From a virus, in the IMG/VR virus record IMGVR_UViG_3300044492_000227, positions 1 through 25,472 of that record: a stretch of DNA of 25,472 nucleotides; one strand, 5' to 3'. The notes under the pieces were generated by a model that was not told the origin of the DNA, did not search any database, and was given only the letters and a program-made list of their open reading frames with translations. The position numbers and the translations under genes are program-made. Of the stretch, positions 1 to 8,368 are shown one piece after another. Position 1 is the first letter of the stretch; every line of letters starts with the position of its first letter.

Positions 1-2608
1 AGGTGGACGATGAGGGTGATACAGAGCCTGACGGGCTGACACTGGGGCTCGCTGAGCTTGACGGACTCACCGATGGACTTGGGGAGCCAGTTGAAGGCGA
101 GGCGCTTGAACTCGGACTGACAGAATGCGACGGACTCACGCTACCACTTGGACTGACTGATGGACTCACGGACGCTGAGGGACTTGTGCTGCTACTCGGG
201 CTGACGCTCGGTGATACGCTCACGCTTGGAGACACGCTGCCAGAGGGGGAGACTGAAGGTGAGTTGCTGCTTGAGGGGGAGACTGATGCTGACGGTGATA
301 CTGAGTGGCTGGGGCTGACTGATGGGCTATTTGATGACGACGGTGACACTGAGCCAGAGGGACTGATGCTGGGACTCACTGAACTGGACGGCGACACACT
401 TGGTGACGGGCTCAGGGAGTGCGAAGGGGAGACAGATGGCGACTCACTGCTTGAGGGGGAGATGGAGCCACTGGGGCTCACACTTGGACTCGCACTACTT
501 GATGGCGAAGTGGACGCGCTCGGGGAGACTGAGTGCGAGGGGCTGACTGACGGGCTGTCACTACTTGACGGAGAGGCGCTGTGACTGGGCGATACACTAG
601 GCGAGACACTGCTCGACGGACTTACTGATCCACTTGGGCTGACACTTGGGCTATTGCTACTCGAAGGTGACACACTCGAACTGGGACTCACGGACCCGCT
701 GGGGCTCACTGAGGGGCTGGTAGAACTGGATGGGCTGACAGAGTGTGAAGGGGAGACACTCGGTGAGACGCTGCTGGACGGACTCACTGAGGGGCTGGGC
801 GATGAGATGGCGCCGGTAAACGCGACTACTACGCCGCACTCGTAGAGAAAAGTATCGTCGGCGGTGCCACCACTGACCATACCAATTGTGGCGGCGTTCG
901 CGGGGTAACTGGTGCCGGTAACGCACTGGCGATGGATAGCGGGCGAGGTGGTCTGAGTGGAGGCGTAGTCGGTGCCGTTGACCGTAATCTTGGGCGCGCC
1001 ACTGACGGCGGTCTGGTTAGACCACGTCCAGCCCATGTAGCCGAGTACGCTCGCTCCGGTAATGTTCACATCGCCTGCACTGGTAGACTCCAGCCCGTAG
1101 TTCTGGCTGACGGCTGATGAACCTGCCTGCTGCTTGTAATTGGTTTCGCTAAGCGGACGCTCGTTGACTGTGCCTGTACCGCCCGTAGTGTCGAAGTTGT
1201 TGGCGTTGGCAGCGGCAGGGAACTTGGCGACTACGCGTGGATCCAGCGCGTTGCCATTGCCAGGGTCGGTAAGGTCGGTGCCATTGTCGACGTAGATATG
1301 GGCGTACTTGAATACCAGTCCCGATTCGGTGCTGCCACCAACAACTCGATTTGCTTCTAAAGCTAATCGGTCGCAGGTAGATGTGCTTGAAGTATTTTGA
1401 CCGGTGACGGAGATGTCCTGAACGCCATTCAGGTAGACCTTGGCAGAGAGATTGTTGGACGTGCCATTGTTGTTGAACCCGACTGAAATGCGATACCAGG
1501 TGTTTGGTGAGAGGGTTGAGCCTGCGGTGAACACGGAGGCGTTACCATTGCACCATTCAAGTTGGCCCGACGTGTTAAGCGTGAGCGAGCCTGTCTGATC
1601 AGCAGAGGTGGTGTCAAAAACCGCGATAAAGCGGCGAGCGGCGGGAAGTTGCGTAAAATAAAAATAGCAACTAAAACGGTTAGCCCCGCTAAGAACTCCA
1701 GCAGCCCTTAGAAATCCGGTCCCCTCAACGGTGAGATCTTTACTCAGAGACGAGTAGGCACCTGCCGGTTTGATTGAGGTATCAACAACCCAGGTACCAT
1801 TTGACGTATCCCACAAGTGCTTACCGCCCGTTGATGCACCACCCGCATCGAGGAAGGTAATATCCGGCACAGGCGGCGTGCTGGGGCTGGCTGAACTGCT
1901 GGGCGATTGTGAGTGGCTGGGACTAATGGACGGGCTAACTGAAGCTGACGGGCTCAGTGAAGGCGAATTGCCGGTGAGCGATTTGCCAATCTGGAAGGCG
2001 TTGGGCTGGAAGCCCTGCACCTGGAAGGCCGTGGTAGGGATACTATCGACAGAGACGATGCGCAGGTGGGCCACCGTGGTGACATCGGTTAGTGAGAGGT
2101 CGCCCACATACATTCGCAACTGAGTAGTGGCAAAGGTCAGGGGAGCAGACGCGGCCTCACTGCCAGGCCATGAAACGTTAGATTGGAGTGTTCCACCGGC
2201 ATCTCGCCATTGGTTAGGACCACTCGGCGTGCCGCTGATTGCGTAGCTTAAATCTGTCGTGGAGTCACGTATCTCCACGCGCATCTGCACGCCTGACTGA
2301 TCAAACGTGTCGCCCATGGCGAGGTGAACCTTGTAGACGCCTGTGGCGGGTAAATCGACGCGGAAATAGGTTTGCAGCAGAATTGGGCTGCCACCAAACC
2401 CGGAGGAGTAGTTAATGCCAGCCAGTCGTGGATCAAGCGCAGCGTTGCGATCAGCATCAAAAGTAGCGTTGTTATTTACTACCCAACCAAAGGTGAAGCC
2501 GCCTCTGGTCGTTGGATAGGTATCTGTCTTGAGGACGTAAGTATTCGGGGCGCTGTCGGTGACAAAGCCAGAAGATGAGCGAAAGTCAAAGCCAGCGTCA
2601 AACGACAT
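1..2608 (-). CDS. Large virion surface protein with Ser-Pro mucin-like tail (partial, 3' end beyond window)
   Basis: The reading frame starts at an ATG at 2608 and I found no stop in the stretches I translated down to the left edge, so at least 869 residues are present and the C terminus is missing. Residues about 1-205 look like a galactose-binding/malectin-like beta-sandwich of the type found beside carbohydrate-active enzymes (early FDF, then GGFTFGW, a DADRNAALDPR stretch, TYFRVDLPATGVYKVHLAMGD). A short Ser-Pro linker follows (about 212-245). Residues about 250-595 resemble a concanavalin-A/LamG-like domain (WYRISVGFNNNGT, AKVYLNGV). From about residue 600 to the edge the protein is an almost unbroken SPSxSPSxS tract with Ser at every second position. 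Ser codons are mixed (TCN and AGY), so the repeat is kept at protein level. Probable role: tail fibre, receptor-binding or capsid decoration protein. Ribosome-binding site is weak (AAGTAGG). Domain names are by eye. Confidence 0.8.
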   Translation of the reverse strand, partial: MSFDAGFDFRSSSGFVTDSAPNTYVLKTDTYPTTRGGFTFGWVVNNNATFDADRNAALDPRLAGINYSSGFGGSPILLQTYFRVDLPATGVYKVHLAMGDTFDQSGVQMRVEIRDSTTDLSYAISGTPSGPNQWRDAGGTLQSNVSWPGSEAASAPLTFATTQLRMYVGDLSLTDVTTVAHLRIVSVDSIPTTAFQVQGFQPNAFQIGKSLTGNSPSLSPSASVSPSISPSHSQSPSSSASPSTPPVPDITFLDAGGASTGGKHLWDTSNGTWVVDTSIKPAGAYSSLSKDLTVEGTGFLRAAGVLSGANRFSCYFYFTQLPAARRFIAVFDTTSADQTGSLTLNTSGQLEWCNGNASVFTAGSTLSPNTWYRISVGFNNNGTSNNLSAKVYLNGVQDISVTGQNTSSTSTCDRLALEANRVVGGSTESGLVFKYAHIYVDNGTDLTDPGNGNALDPRVVAKFPAAANANNFDTTGGTGTVNERPLSETNYKQQAGSSAVSQNYGLESTSAGDVNITGASVLGYMGWTWSNQTAVSGAPKITVNGTDYASTQTTSPAIHRQCVTGTSYPANAATIGMVSGGTADDTFLYECGVVVAFTGAISSPSPSVSPSSSVSPSVSPSHSVSPSSSTSPSVSPSGSVSPSSSVSPSSSNSPSVSPSGSVSPSSSVSPSVSPSHSASPSSSDSPSVSPSHSVSPSASTSPSSSASPSVSPSGSISPSSSESPSVSPSHSLSPSPSVSPSSSVSPSISPSGSVSPSSSNSPSVSPSHSVSPSASVSPSSSNSPSVSPSGSVSPSVSVSPSVSPSSSTSPSASVSPSVSPSGSVSPSHSVSPSSSASPSTGSPSPSVSPSSSASPSVSPSGSVSPSSST

Positions 2609-2617
2609 TGTGGATGC

Positions 2618-3181
2618 CTACTTACGAGCGGTTAAGGTAGCGATAATGTCCTGCGCTGCCTCTTTCCAGAAAGTGACCGCGTGCTGCTGATATTCCTGAT
2701 TGCGCGGAATAATGGCAGGGTGCAGGCCGTAGCCGAGCGTATGGTCAAAGTCGCAGGTGTAGCCGGACTTGTCGACCGAGTTTTGCGCGTTGCGCCAGTC
2801 CTTGTTAAGCGTGGCAAACCACATCTCGCTGATAGCGGGCGGTTCAACCAGTAGATCCCCATAAGCACGCGATGAAGCCCAGTGGGGGACCATGATTATC
2901 GCGGTGCCACCAGGTTGCAGGACGCGGTACAACTCGTTGGCAAAGTGGACGCGTTCGCTGCGCGTGAGGTACTGGACCAGGTAGTTAGCCTGCGCCTCAG
3001 CGACTGAGTTCGCCTTCCACGGCCACTTGGCACGCAGGTCAGTTACTACCTCGACACCTTCAGCCTCGTGTAGATCGACACCGATGAAGCCTGCTGGCCT
3101 ACTCGCACCTTTACCAGTCCCCAAGTCGAGTTTCAAACCTTTGGCGGGCTCGTGCAGAGTAAATTTCAAATTAGTAGACAA
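2618..3181 (-). CDS. SAM-dependent class I methyltransferase
   Basis: A 187-residue protein with a Rossmann methyltransferase motif I (LDLGTGKG, about residues 18-25), a following acidic residue after beta-2 (FIGVDLHE), and a motif similar to the type 11 family (ANELYRVLQPGGTAIIMVPHW). The start is a TTG at 3181, chosen because a strong Shine-Dalgarno (GGAGGAAG) sits 6 bases upstream. It overlaps the upstream glycosyltransferase by 11 bases, so the two are probably translated together. The substrate cannot be read from sequence. Its place between a glycosyltransferase and a Ser-rich surface protein suggests methylation of a sugar or of a virion protein, not of DNA (no target-recognition domain or DPPY/PPC motif). 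Well supported as a methyltransferase fold; target unknown. Confidence 0.82.
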   Translation of the reverse strand: MSTNLKFTLHEPAKGLKLDLGTGKGASRPAGFIGVDLHEAEGVEVVTDLRAKWPWKANSVAEAQANYLVQYLTRSERVHFANELYRVLQPGGTAIIMVPHWASSRAYGDLLVEPPAISEMWFATLNKDWRNAQNSVDKSGYTCDFDHTLGYGLHPAIIPRNQEYQQHAVTFWKEAAQDIIATLTARK

Positions 3182-3893
3182 TATCTTCCTCCAGTGAGTA
3201 GTGGCCTACCTTCACATCACAATCGACCGCCGCACGGTGACCGTACTTGCGGGCATCGCTCCAAAAAAACAAGTCTTGGGTACAAACACCATCGGTAGTC
3301 TGCGTAACAAACCACGGTCGGCGTAGTTTCTTATCCTTGAACAGTTTCATGCGCCACAGGTTGAAGCCCATGCCGGTACCATTGCATTCAACGAGGCCGC
3401 CAGCGGGATCCGGTAATTGCGGGCGGAAGTTGAGTACTGGATCTTTCGGGTCACCCCAGATTTGGGCCACGCCGCCTATGCCTTTCGTGTAGTACAAGCC
3501 ACCAATGCAACTGAGACGTGGATTAGCTTCCATGCGGGCGAGGAGTTTCATAACGCCATCACTCGGTGGCATGTTGTCATGCTCGATGGTCAACAAGTAC
3601 TCCCACTGGCTCAACTCAGGGTGGGCCAACACTTGCTCGATTGCGGTGGAGTACGCTGCTCCCACTTCCATGCCGATCGCGAGTAGTCGCACGACGGGGT
3701 TGTTGGGCGGGAATACGAGGTTCCAGTGCGAGAGGGCGACTTTGGCGGCAATGGTGTCGCTGGTTGGTAACAGGACGATGATGCGCTGACGCTTCCACGT
3801 AGCCGCCTTCTCCAGTCGTGAGCGCGTACGCTTCAGGTCGCCATTGTTGGTGCCGGCGGTGGGCATCTCTTGGATTAGCAACTGTGGTTTCAT
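3171..3893 (-). CDS. Glycosyltransferase, GT-A/family 2-like
   Basis: A 240-residue protein with the shape of a small GT-A glycosyltransferase. A beta-strand opening (RIIVLLPTSD, about 37-46) precedes a helix carrying NxxV/ML. An acidic metal/nucleotide-sugar motif EHDN lies at residues 104-107, followed by MPP. The middle has CIGGLYYTKG, an acceptor-side GTGMGFNLWR, and a late QDLFFWSDARKYGH with a final VKVGHYS whose His is typically metal-binding in this group. The EHD is a DxD variant. It lies 3 bases after the upstream structural gene's stop and overlaps the downstream methyltransferase. Together with that methyltransferase it probably decorates a phage surface protein; host-polysaccharide modification is an alternative. 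No clear Shine-Dalgarno, so coupled translation is likely. Confidence 0.82.
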   Translation of the reverse strand: MKPQLLIQEMPTAGTNNGDLKRTRSRLEKAATWKRQRIIVLLPTSDTIAAKVALSHWNLVFPPNNPVVRLLAIGMEVGAAYSTAIEQVLAHPELSQWEYLLTIEHDNMPPSDGVMKLLARMEANPRLSCIGGLYYTKGIGGVAQIWGDPKDPVLNFRPQLPDPAGGLVECNGTGMGFNLWRMKLFKDKKLRRPWFVTQTTDGVCTQDLFFWSDARKYGHRAAVDCDVKVGHYSLEEDIVY

Positions 3894-3896
3894 GTC

Positions 3897-4997
3897 TCAG
3901 TACGTGCTCACAAAGAAGTTCCAGTACATGCGGCCAGTAGTGCCGCGTATGTCGCCGGTGTTTATGATCGAACTCGCCTGACTTGTGGTGGTGGCCAGAA
4001 AGCCGTGGAATGGTTGTACGTTGGTGGACGAGTTGGAGATTGATTTGCCGAGCACCTTGTAAGCGTTAACGAGATTCTCAAGTATACCGAGGCGACTATG
4101 CGTCTGGAATAATGTGCCAGCGGCACCGACGCCGCCTGCTGTACCAGCAGTGCTTGAGGTGGAGGTAAACATGTGGGCCAACCAGTACTGGTTAGGCGGC
4201 AGGGTAGTCGAGAAGCCAAACACGTCCATACGCGCACCACTCAGGTAGGCAACGGCACCGGTAATCAGGTTATTGGCTATAGTCGACGCCATTGTCGAGG
4301 TAGTCATGGCGGTGGTACCGGTTTGTGCGGTAGTGGAGTAGGTAACGCCACCAATTGAATCCCACTGGGCAGGGAATGAAAGTGTGAGCGCGTTGGTGAT
4401 TGTGCCTGATGAAGTGTTGGCAGTACTCACTGCTAAACTTTGTGAAGCGCGCAACTCGACAGCCATGGTCCAGACTGATTCGAGCCGTGAGGTCGACGCG
4501 CCAGTGCCCTGTTGGTAGAGCGCGAGTTGATGGTAAAAGGTTTGGAAGCGTGACACACTCGCTGTCGAGGCGGCTGAGAACGAGGTGCCGTGCAGAAAAC
4601 CTGCCGCGTTGCTGACCAGCACGTTGAACAAGCCCTTGCCCAGCGGGTAGTCAATGGCGTAGGGGCCGTCAAAGTACCAGGTGCCAATGCCTGGGGCTGA
4701 CAGGGTGGAGTTAGTGTTCACCAGCGGGAAGGGTTCAATGTAAGCAAGCGAGTTCATGCCGACCGAGATGCCGCCTGCTGCGGTGCTACTCGTCAACCCC
4801 GTGCCGAAATTGAAGATGCTGGCTATTTCTGACGCTGACAGGCCGAGGGTGTACTGGTGGTTCGAGTTCCAGTCGCTCGGACGGACGAGATTGGACGCGG
4901 CGACTGTGGCGGTTGAGCCAGTTGAATCGGCCACGGTAACCGTGCCCGCCCAGTCAGCAATGGTGTTCGACTTGGCGTGACTGATAGTTAGCGGCAT
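3897..4997 (-). CDS. Phage structural (tail fibre/decoration-like) protein
   Basis: A 366-residue Ser/Thr/Ala/Gly-rich protein without enzyme motifs. The N terminus (ITHAKS-like LTISHAKSN, then LVRPSDWNSNHQY around residues 38-50) is of a type I associate with phage structural proteins of environmental phages. The remainder is low-complexity beta-rich sequence (many TS, TA, GT runs) typical of fibres. The ATG at 4997 has a good Shine-Dalgarno (AAGGAG, 8 bases upstream). It overlaps the upstream methyltransferase by 10 bases and is followed after 3 bases by the glycosyltransferase, so it belongs to the leftward packaging/virion operon and is another possible glycosylation substrate. Exact role (fibre, decoration, neck) is not determinable here. 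Confidence 0.7.
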   Translation of the reverse strand: MPLTISHAKSNTIADWAGTVTVADSTGSTATVAASNLVRPSDWNSNHQYTLGLSASEIASIFNFGTGLTSSTAAGGISVGMNSLAYIEPFPLVNTNSTLSAPGIGTWYFDGPYAIDYPLGKGLFNVLVSNAAGFLHGTSFSAASTASVSRFQTFYHQLALYQQGTGASTSRLESVWTMAVELRASQSLAVSTANTSSGTITNALTLSFPAQWDSIGGVTYSTTAQTGTTAMTTSTMASTIANNLITGAVAYLSGARMDVFGFSTTLPPNQYWLAHMFTSTSSTAGTAGGVGAAGTLFQTHSRLGILENLVNAYKVLGKSISNSSTNVQPFHGFLATTTSQASSIINTGDIRGTTGRMYWNFFVSTY

Positions 4998-5593
4998 AGT
5001 TGTAGCTCCTTGAGTTGACGCGTTGTGGGCTTAGTTTTGAAAGCAAACGCGTGCAGGTTGCCTGCGCCATCGGTGGCAGTAAGGACGGACTTGAAGTGCG
5101 CGCTGAGGGCTTTGCTGAGTGATTGCTCGGTAAAGCCGGTGTGGTGCGCATAGTACAAGTTGCCCTGCGCGATTTGTTTCGACCAGCCATAGAGCACGTC
5201 GTGGAAGGTGATTGGACCACCCTGCGACACGTACCAGACGTCATTGAGGTCGCGATCAGTTACCGCGGCGAGTAGTGCGCCGATGTCGGGCACGGCGAGA
5301 TAGGTGAAACCTGTCGGCTTGAGCAAATGCGCAAACCCCGCCAGTACACTCGGCACCTCATGCACGTAGAAGTGTTCGAGACAGTGCGAACAGTAGACGG
5401 CGTCGTAGGTTGAGGCAGGCAGGCGGCGCAACTCACGCGCGTCTGCGATGACGTCAGCTTTGGTGCGCGGGTCGATGTCGAGGGTTACTTGTTCCCAGTT
5501 GTCGAAGATGGGCGGGACGTCACGCATACCGGCTGAGCCGACGTTCAGGACGCGGCGCGTTGTGGACTTGCGGGCGCGAGCAGGTGCAGTCAT
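4988..5593 (-). CDS. SAM-dependent methyltransferase, type 11-like
   Basis: About 201 residues from the ATG at 5593. A GTG at 5602 in the same frame would add three residues, and neither has a clear Shine-Dalgarno. Motif I is VLNVGSAGMR near the N terminus, followed by a post-II acidic LDIDPRTKADVIADARELR. The motif IV region is TYDAVYCSHCLEHF, followed by LLKPTGFTYLAVPDIG, all typical of class I Methyltransf_11 proteins. The C-terminal part (HAFAFKTKPTTRQ) is less conserved. It is wedged between large terminase and a structural gene, an unusual position, and is not similar enough to the methyltransferase at 2618-3181 to call them duplicates. Target unknown; sugar or protein methylation is more likely than DNA methylation. 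Confidence 0.78.
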   Translation of the reverse strand: MTAPARARKSTTRRVLNVGSAGMRDVPPIFDNWEQVTLDIDPRTKADVIADARELRRLPASTYDAVYCSHCLEHFYVHEVPSVLAGFAHLLKPTGFTYLAVPDIGALLAAVTDRDLNDVWYVSQGGPITFHDVLYGWSKQIAQGNLYYAHHTGFTEQSLSKALSAHFKSVLTATDGAGNLHAFAFKTKPTTRQLKELQLCR

Positions 5594-5608
5594 AGGTTTC
5601 ACGTGGAA

Positions 5609-7093
5609 CTAGTAGGCTACATAGCTAAACGAGTAAGTATCCTCATCAATTACATCCGGCTTCATTGCTGCCCTGTAACACATCGCGCCGGCAATAAATG
5701 AATCAGGTGGATGGCCCCCGCCGCGCAGGTCGTCGTTAGTGCAGTAGCGATGATCGTTCTCACAGTGGCGAATGCGCGCGCTTACTATAGCGCAGTTTTC
5801 AATCGCGGCGATGTATTGTGTAAATACGTCGGAGCGGGTTTGGCCCGTGAGGATGACCGGCTCAGCGCCCGCGTTCTGGTAATCCTCGACCACGTCGCCC
5901 AGGCCCGTCGCGTCATGGCACGAGTTGCCAGGGTAGCGAGCAACTCGCGCATCGAACTTGCTGATCATCATGGGCCAGGGGAGGCGTCCGGTACGCTGCC
6001 AGGCCACGCGCCTGAACGGCTTACAGTCAATACGCCAGGTATCAATGATCGTGTAGTCGGACTTCTTGGCCCAGTCACAGCCTGTAGCATACTTGGCTCC
6101 GGTAACTGGCTGCTCGATCACGATCTCCTCGTTTAGCTTCCCATCATACTGGCCGAGGCTAGCTTGAAAACAGGCATCCACCTTCTCCGGCAGGATGGCG
6201 CGATCTTCGGGTGAAGGTTCCTGCAGGTCATACTCGGCGGCAAACATGGCGGCAGTGACTTCGGTGCGCTTGGAGGCAATCTCCTCCGACTTGAGCCAAC
6301 CATCGACAGGGTTGGATGACTCCAGGTAGCACCACTTGTAGACGGGCCACGAGTTGTCATACGCCCGTCTCAACACTTCGCTGAAGGTGGCATCTGGATA
6401 ATGGTGGGTGGAACTCATCACTGTCTGCTTGGCCACACTCGCGCTCCCCATTGGCTGGCCCATCGCAGCGTCCAGTATCTCCAATTCCATCTCATCCACT
6501 TCATCGAGGCGCATTCGTTGGGGATGCGGACCACGAGCCGACTTACTGGAGGCCATGAGGGCCGTCACCCTGCCCCCGCCTGAGTACTTGGTCCGGCGTT
6601 GAGTGCTCTCCTGACCATCGCTACTGAAGTCCTGCAGATACTCCATGACGCGCAACGCCTGCTCACCTGATCCACCGAGAATGGTAACGTCCGCACCGAG
6701 TGCCGTCGCCTCCGCATGGCCCAGCAGCGCTAACAGGTGCGACTTACCACCAAAACCACGACTGGCCAGCCAGACTGACACCACCGAGCGCGCAAAGTAA
6801 GCGTCAGCAAAGGCACGAAACGGCGTGGTATGCTCATCACAAACCTGCGTATCAGGTATGGTGATGTTAAATACGCGCTTAATATAGGCTTTAAGCTGCT
6901 CATCGGTGACCGGCGCGGCCTGATCGTCGCCATCCTGCACTTGCCGCAACCACATCATCACCGCATACTTCTCCTCCGGCTTCCAACTGCGCCAATTGCT
7001 CGCCGCCAGCGCATCAATCGTCCCCTGAATCTGCTCCGGTGACCAACTGCGCCAGTCCTCATCCAACTTGTAGGCTCTCACCACGCGTCCCAT
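5609..7093 (-). CDS. terL: Terminase large subunit (packaging ATPase/nuclease)
   Basis: The motor that cuts concatemeric phage DNA and pumps it into the prohead. With the ATG at 7093 it is 494 residues; in-frame starts at 7111 (ATG) and 7126 (TTG) are possible and none has a clear Shine-Dalgarno. The ATPase domain carries Walker A SRGFGGKS (about 111-118) and Walker B MRLDEVDE (about 194-201), with a MSSTHH coupling motif after it. The C-terminal RuvC-like nuclease has its acidic residues in GCDWAKKSD (about D340), HDATGLGD (about D394) and HPPDSFIAGA (about D464). Length and motif order fit the family. The small terminase lies upstream on the same strand after a 215-base gap; methyltransferase and structural genes follow downstream where a portal gene would be expected. 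Confidence 0.95.
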   Translation of the reverse strand: MGRVVRAYKLDEDWRSWSPEQIQGTIDALAASNWRSWKPEEKYAVMMWLRQVQDGDDQAAPVTDEQLKAYIKRVFNITIPDTQVCDEHTTPFRAFADAYFARSVVSVWLASRGFGGKSHLLALLGHAEATALGADVTILGGSGEQALRVMEYLQDFSSDGQESTQRRTKYSGGGRVTALMASSKSARGPHPQRMRLDEVDEMELEILDAAMGQPMGSASVAKQTVMSSTHHYPDATFSEVLRRAYDNSWPVYKWCYLESSNPVDGWLKSEEIASKRTEVTAAMFAAEYDLQEPSPEDRAILPEKVDACFQASLGQYDGKLNEEIVIEQPVTGAKYATGCDWAKKSDYTIIDTWRIDCKPFRRVAWQRTGRLPWPMMISKFDARVARYPGNSCHDATGLGDVVEDYQNAGAEPVILTGQTRSDVFTQYIAAIENCAIVSARIRHCENDHRYCTNDDLRGGGHPPDSFIAGAMCYRAAMKPDVIDEDTYSFSYVAY

Positions 7094-7190
7094 AGTCGCG
7101 AAGTGTAGCATAAGCCCGCATAACAACTGATTGCAGCCGATTATGACGAGAAAAGTGGGCTATTTAGAAAAATACCAAAATTATTCGCAA

Positions 7191-7239
7191 GGGTGCCCCC
7201 AGCCTGGCGTCGCGTCGATGCCCAACCTCCGGCAACCCC
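7191..7239 (-). other. Hairpin in the terS-terL intergenic gap
   Basis: The 215-base gap between the two terminase genes contains a GC-rich foldable element. An inner stem GGCGTCG/CGATGCC (7206-7212 with 7216-7222, one G-U pair, 3-base loop) sits inside an outer GGGTGCC/GGCAACCC pairing (7191-7197 with 7232-7239, one bulge). On the leftward transcript it would lie upstream of terL, followed by a T-rich stretch (7161-7190), so it could attenuate or process the message. A weak leftward promoter-like pair (TTGCGA at 7190-7185, 17-base spacer, CTAAAT) is also there. Functional assignment is inference. Confidence 0.3.
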
Positions 7240-7341
7240 GTTCGTGTCAACGGTTTACGAGCAGAATTGAGCGCGAAAAGGCATGAGTCTGATAATAGCC
7301 ATTATGTAATTGGAGGTGAGGTATTCAAGCGTGTCGACGTG

Positions 7342-7800
7342 CTAGTCGCCGTTGTGCTTTTTAGCGATCGCGTCGCTGGGGAGGGTTTGCGCTGTAAGCT
7401 GACGTGTAAATCGTGAGGTTAGTTCGCTTTCCACTTGGTTGACATCAATAGTCACGCGGTCACGATACTTAGCGCGATGGGCTTTAAGATAGAAGATAGA
7501 TGAGAGTGTGTCGCCGGCTATAGCTTTCTTAAACACGCTCGTTTCGACCATGTCTACTGAGTCTTCGTGGGAGTCTTCTACAGCAGCGACGAAGGCCTGG
7601 TCTGCCTGCATCCACTTGTAGACAGTGGCGCGATGTATGCCGATGGCGTGCGCAGCATGAAACACGGAACCTTCACTGCGATACGCATCAATAAACCTAC
7701 GCTTTCTGTCTACTGTCGCCATGTCGCCGCTAAACTCATAGTCGCATACGTCTATAAAGTCATTAGAATCAACTATTTGCGGTCTTATAGCGGCGCTCAT
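7342..7800 (-). CDS. terS: Terminase small subunit
   Basis: A 152-residue DNA-recognition subunit of the packaging motor. It shows the usual plan: a helix-turn-helix region (RRFIDAYRSEGSVFHAAHAI then IHRATVYKWMQAD, about residues 34-67) and the family signature for interaction and oligomerisation near the C terminus (SSIFYLKAHRAKYRDR, about 101-116). Start is the ATG at 7800; no Shine-Dalgarno is visible. A TATGCT hexamer lies about 12 bases upstream, so the 5' leader may be short. It is the first gene of the leftward module and diverges from the rightward accessory operon across 7801-7958, where I could not find a convincing promoter in either direction. Confidence 0.88.
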   Translation of the reverse strand: MSAAIRPQIVDSNDFIDVCDYEFSGDMATVDRKRRFIDAYRSEGSVFHAAHAIGIHRATVYKWMQADQAFVAAVEDSHEDSVDMVETSVFKKAIAGDTLSSIFYLKAHRAKYRDRVTIDVNQVESELTSRFTRQLTAQTLPSDAIAKKHNGD

Positions 7801-7958
7801 GCGTGCTAGGTTAGCATAGTCGACTAACCCGTATCAATAGCGAGCACAAAATAGGCATGTTTCTGCTATGTAAATTGGCATATAGCTGCCTCACGGTCAC
7901 GAGTCTATAAGCCTAGAATGCGTATGTTCGATTGATAGTCACTAAGGAGTAGCAAACC

Positions 7959-8150
7959 ATGAAACAAGGTGATCTAGTTCGATTCAAGCGACCAGCAAAC
8001 GAGTATGAGCGCAACGCATTGTTTGTAGTCATCGAAGATCGTGATAGTCGAATGGCAGTAAGAGACGTTACGACTAAATGCGATGGCGAATTACTGCAAC
8101 GCAGTTGGACTGTTTACGCCACTGCAGACTTGGAGGTTGCCAATGTCTAA
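7959..8150 (+). CDS. Small protein of unknown function, possible SH3-like barrel
   Basis: 63 residues, starting at an ATG 10 bases after AAGGAG (7944-7949). The sequence opens with a beta-barrel-like stretch (KQGDLVRFKRP, ALFVVIEDRD, MAVRDVTTK) and ends with YATADLEV, consistent with a small SH3/KOW-type domain, but no family is recognised. It is the first gene of the rightward operon carrying the amidoligase pair, and overlaps the next gene by 8 bases. Confidence 0.75.
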   Translation: MKQGDLVRFKRPANEYERNALFVVIEDRDSRMAVRDVTTKCDGELLQRSWTVYATADLEVANV

Positions 8151-8340
8151 ACAATCCAAACCCAGCGATTACACGCATTCAGTATGGAGTGGTAAGAAGT
8201 ATGACAAGCCCCAGACCATGGAAAGCTTGGTTGAGGAGGGTTTACGCGTTATTAACGCGCACTCTGCTATCCGTCAGAACACTGCTAAGCGTAGTGACTG
8301 GATTGAGCAGTATATCCGCAAACATTCGCGAATAGACTAA
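8143..8340 (+). CDS. Small hypothetical protein
   Basis: 65 residues from the ATG at 8143, preferred over an in-frame ATG at 8083 because GGAGG lies at 8132-8136 and because the longer form would lie almost wholly inside the preceding gene. The product is polar, with a helical, charged C-terminal half (KRSDWIEQYIRKHSR). No function recognised. It sits between the first operon gene and the amidoligase with short gaps, so it is co-transcribed and may belong to that pathway. Confidence 0.7.
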   Translation: MSKQSKPSDYTHSVWSGKKYDKPQTMESLVEEGLRVINAHSAIRQNTAKRSDWIEQYIRKHSRID

Positions 8341-8368
8341 CCATTTATAACTAAGAGGAGTGTGCACT

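Noticed and set aside
1-808. CRISPR-like or DNA tandem repeat array
   Set aside because: The periodic pattern is protein-level (SPSx); Ser codons vary and there are no uniform repeats with unique spacers.
3-845. Rightward open frames with repeated Asp-Gly-Leu-Thr residues
   Set aside because: They are the antisense of the Ser-Pro repeat of the leftward surface protein, whose frame has no stop that I found from 2608 to the window edge; no ribosome-binding site or other support.
7801-7958. Promoters in the terS-accessory divergent gap
   Set aside because: TATAAG (7906), TAGAAT (7914) and TATGCT (leftward, near 7816-7821) exist but none has a fitting -35 at 16-18 bases, so no call was made.
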